Below are positions 16,347-17,499 of a stretch of DNA of 17,499 bases, piece by piece (the first letter of the stretch is position 1; every line of letters starts with the position of its first letter). The stretch spans positions 306,151-323,649 of the forward strand of contig NW_003147275.1 in NCBI RefSeq assembly GCF_000003605.2, read 5' to 3'. The DNA is from Saccoglossus kowalevskii. Its lineage: Eukaryota > Hemichordata > Enteropneusta > Harrimaniidae. The notes beneath the pieces are model-generated. The model was not told where the DNA came from and ran no database searches. It saw only the letters and a list, made by a program, of their open reading frames with translations. The position numbers and the translations under genes are program-made.

Positions 16347-17285
16347 CTAGGATTAGACTTGAATTTTTACTGATTCACTCAATCAATAGTGAAAATAGAT
16401 TCCAAGTGAAAAAAAAAAAAATTTAAAGTACATGTATCTGTATCAAATTTATTAACATTGGTAAATACTACAAAACACATGTTGAAATTATTGATAACAT
16501 TGACACTGCTTTAAAAAATGTTTTTATGATAAGGCAATTTCAGCTGATAGCAAACTTGGATGTTAAGTTATGCCCCGACTGTACTGTACTATTATTGATA
16601 TATTAGTTCATAATAATAGCTAATAATTGTAATAAATGAGAAAAAAAGTGTAGAAAACAATAAATTGTATCAAGAATGAATGGCTTGGGAAGAACAATTA
16701 TTATTATACATTTGTCACTGTAATGCCATAAGTAACAGCGTGCCATAATTTTGCAGTATTTTACGGAGTATTTTCATCCTACCATATTAGGAAATGTGAA
16801 TTCCAAATATGGAAGGATTGCGCGCATACGCGTCCTCTAATAATAAAAACAAACATGGCTGCCACCAGGGTTTGACCAGACTCCATACAAAGAATATATA
16901 AAATATACCATAATACCATAACTAAACTTTTACTTTTGTACAGCTAGTATTGTGAAATCCAGGAAAAGAATTTAATAGTGTGGCAAAAAACAAGAATATA
17001 GCATGTTCTCTGAAGAATCAATAAAGTGAGAAAGAAAAACTAAAATATGTATTTAAACACTTGCTCATAACACTTTTAGGAGAAAGCTAATCATAACAGC
17101 TATATTTTATGTTCGTACCACGTACCCACATTCCGTACAACAACACCCAGAATGCACCATCCCCATGTATGGTACTTGTATTAATTGTTACAGCGCAAAC
17201 AGTGGTGTGTTGCTCTCAACGAGGTAGGACAAGAGGTCACTTATAGAAGCGAATCTCAAATAGTAAATTTACAATATTTCCTTAC
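16347..17285 (-). other. probable intron 1 of the unidentified gene
   Basis: The donor GTAAGG at 17285-17280 is strong. The stretch is AT-rich except for 16815-16870, which carries GCGCGCATACGCG (similar to an NRF-1 site) and ATGGCTGCC (similar to a YY1 site). It also contains CCCAGAATGC at 17146-17155. These may mark an alternative promoter. Further small exons cannot be excluded. Confidence 0.4.
17146..17155 (+). promoter_or_regulatory. ZNF143/Staf-like core CCCAGAATGC
   Basis: CCCAGAATGC is the 3' core of the ZNF143 (Staf) binding site, usually found within 200 bp of animal promoters. The left part of the full site is poorly matched here. Confidence 0.3.
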
Positions 17286-17295
17286 CCCAGACCAT
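17286..17295 (-). CDS. proposed first coding exon of the unidentified protein
   Basis: On the minus strand ATGGTCTGGG is followed by the donor GTAAGG. The ten coding bases (Met-Val-Trp plus one base) join in phase to the acceptor at 16347, giving Met-Val-Trp-Ala-Lys-Pro-Cys. The total is 1326 nt, 441 aa, without interruption. The proposal rests on the donor quality, the phase match and the promoter-like sequence just upstream. No transcript evidence is available here. Confidence 0.45.
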
Positions 17296-17440
17296 TCGTC
17301 CCGGTGTTATCGCTATCGCCACACGAGACTCCAGCTTGTCTCCTATACAATTTTCCTTCCGCCCACTTAATTTTAATATTCATATGACCTTTGCACTGAC
17401 ATCGATAGCCAATCGCATTCGACCGCGGACGTCACTCTAA
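17296..17440 (-). promoter_or_regulatory. candidate promoter and 5'UTR of the unidentified gene
   Basis: This region has more CpG than its surroundings. On the minus strand it holds a CRE-like TGACGTC (17434-17428), an inverted CCAAT box (plus-strand CCAAT at 17409-17413) and GGGCGG-like and GCGATAGCGA sequence. All lie within about 140 bp of the proposed ATG. Such a mix is typical of housekeeping promoters. Confidence 0.45.
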
Positions 17441-17499
17441 ATAAACAACTGAATAAATTAATATACCATATTTGGAAGATAGCGGGTAAATTCAACGTT

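Noticed and set aside
16855-16872. ATGGCTGCCACCAGGGTT as a plus-strand first exon
   Set aside because: The start context is good, but the frame stops after six codons and the only GT nearby makes a poor donor. The sequence fits a YY1-type site as well.

Overview
This window is nuclear DNA from an animal, most likely an AT-rich marine invertebrate. Coding exons are short and separated by introns with canonical GT..AG borders. AATAAA signals follow the coding regions, and the intergenic DNA is full of degenerate tandem repeats and transposon debris. I cannot name the phylum from this sequence alone. There are no bacterial operons, CRISPR arrays or ribosome binding sites.

Three genes can be supported. 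(1) RPLP2, acidic ribosomal stalk protein P2, lies on the minus strand with coding exons at 7079-6908, 5702-5625 and 4492-4413 (109 aa). Its first coding exon is preceded directly by a splice acceptor, so an upstream 5'UTR exon is expected. (2) MED21, a Mediator subunit, lies on the plus strand in four coding exons from 8076 to 10953 (135 aa). RPLP2 and MED21 are head to head, with about 1 kb between their start codons. (3) A minus-strand gene of unknown function spans 16346-14961 with a probable first exon ending at 17286. The three exons join in phase into a predicted 441-aa protein. It converges on MED21 across 3 kb of repeats.

The two coding introns of RPLP2 each carry a copy of the same box C/D small nucleolar RNA, with box C, D', C' and D and a closing stem. 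The shared guide upstream of D' is complementary to the large-subunit rRNA segment that human SNORD32A/SNORD51 and yeast snR39/snR59 guide (human 28S A1511 by my recollection). RPLP2 therefore appears to make a ribosomal protein and two paralogous rRNA-modification guides from one transcript. The larger RPLP2 intron also holds an apparently intact 533-bp non-autonomous element. It has a perfect 10-bp direct repeat at its flanks and long inverted arms built from a 16-bp tandem unit.

Layout: 1-166, 43-bp tandem repeat; 167-4329, mostly unassigned AT-rich DNA with a 16-bp repeat remnant, one small ORF (883-1008), a palindrome cluster (2347-2476), a possible SINE head and simple repeats; 4330-7603, RPLP2 with two snoRNAs and the 533-bp element; 7604-8075, shared upstream region; 8076-11754, MED21, whose first intron holds a reverse-transcriptase fragment; 12177-13510, two tandem-repeat fields; 14131-14255, tRNA-derived SINE; 14356-17440, the unidentified gene and its CpG-bearing promoter region.
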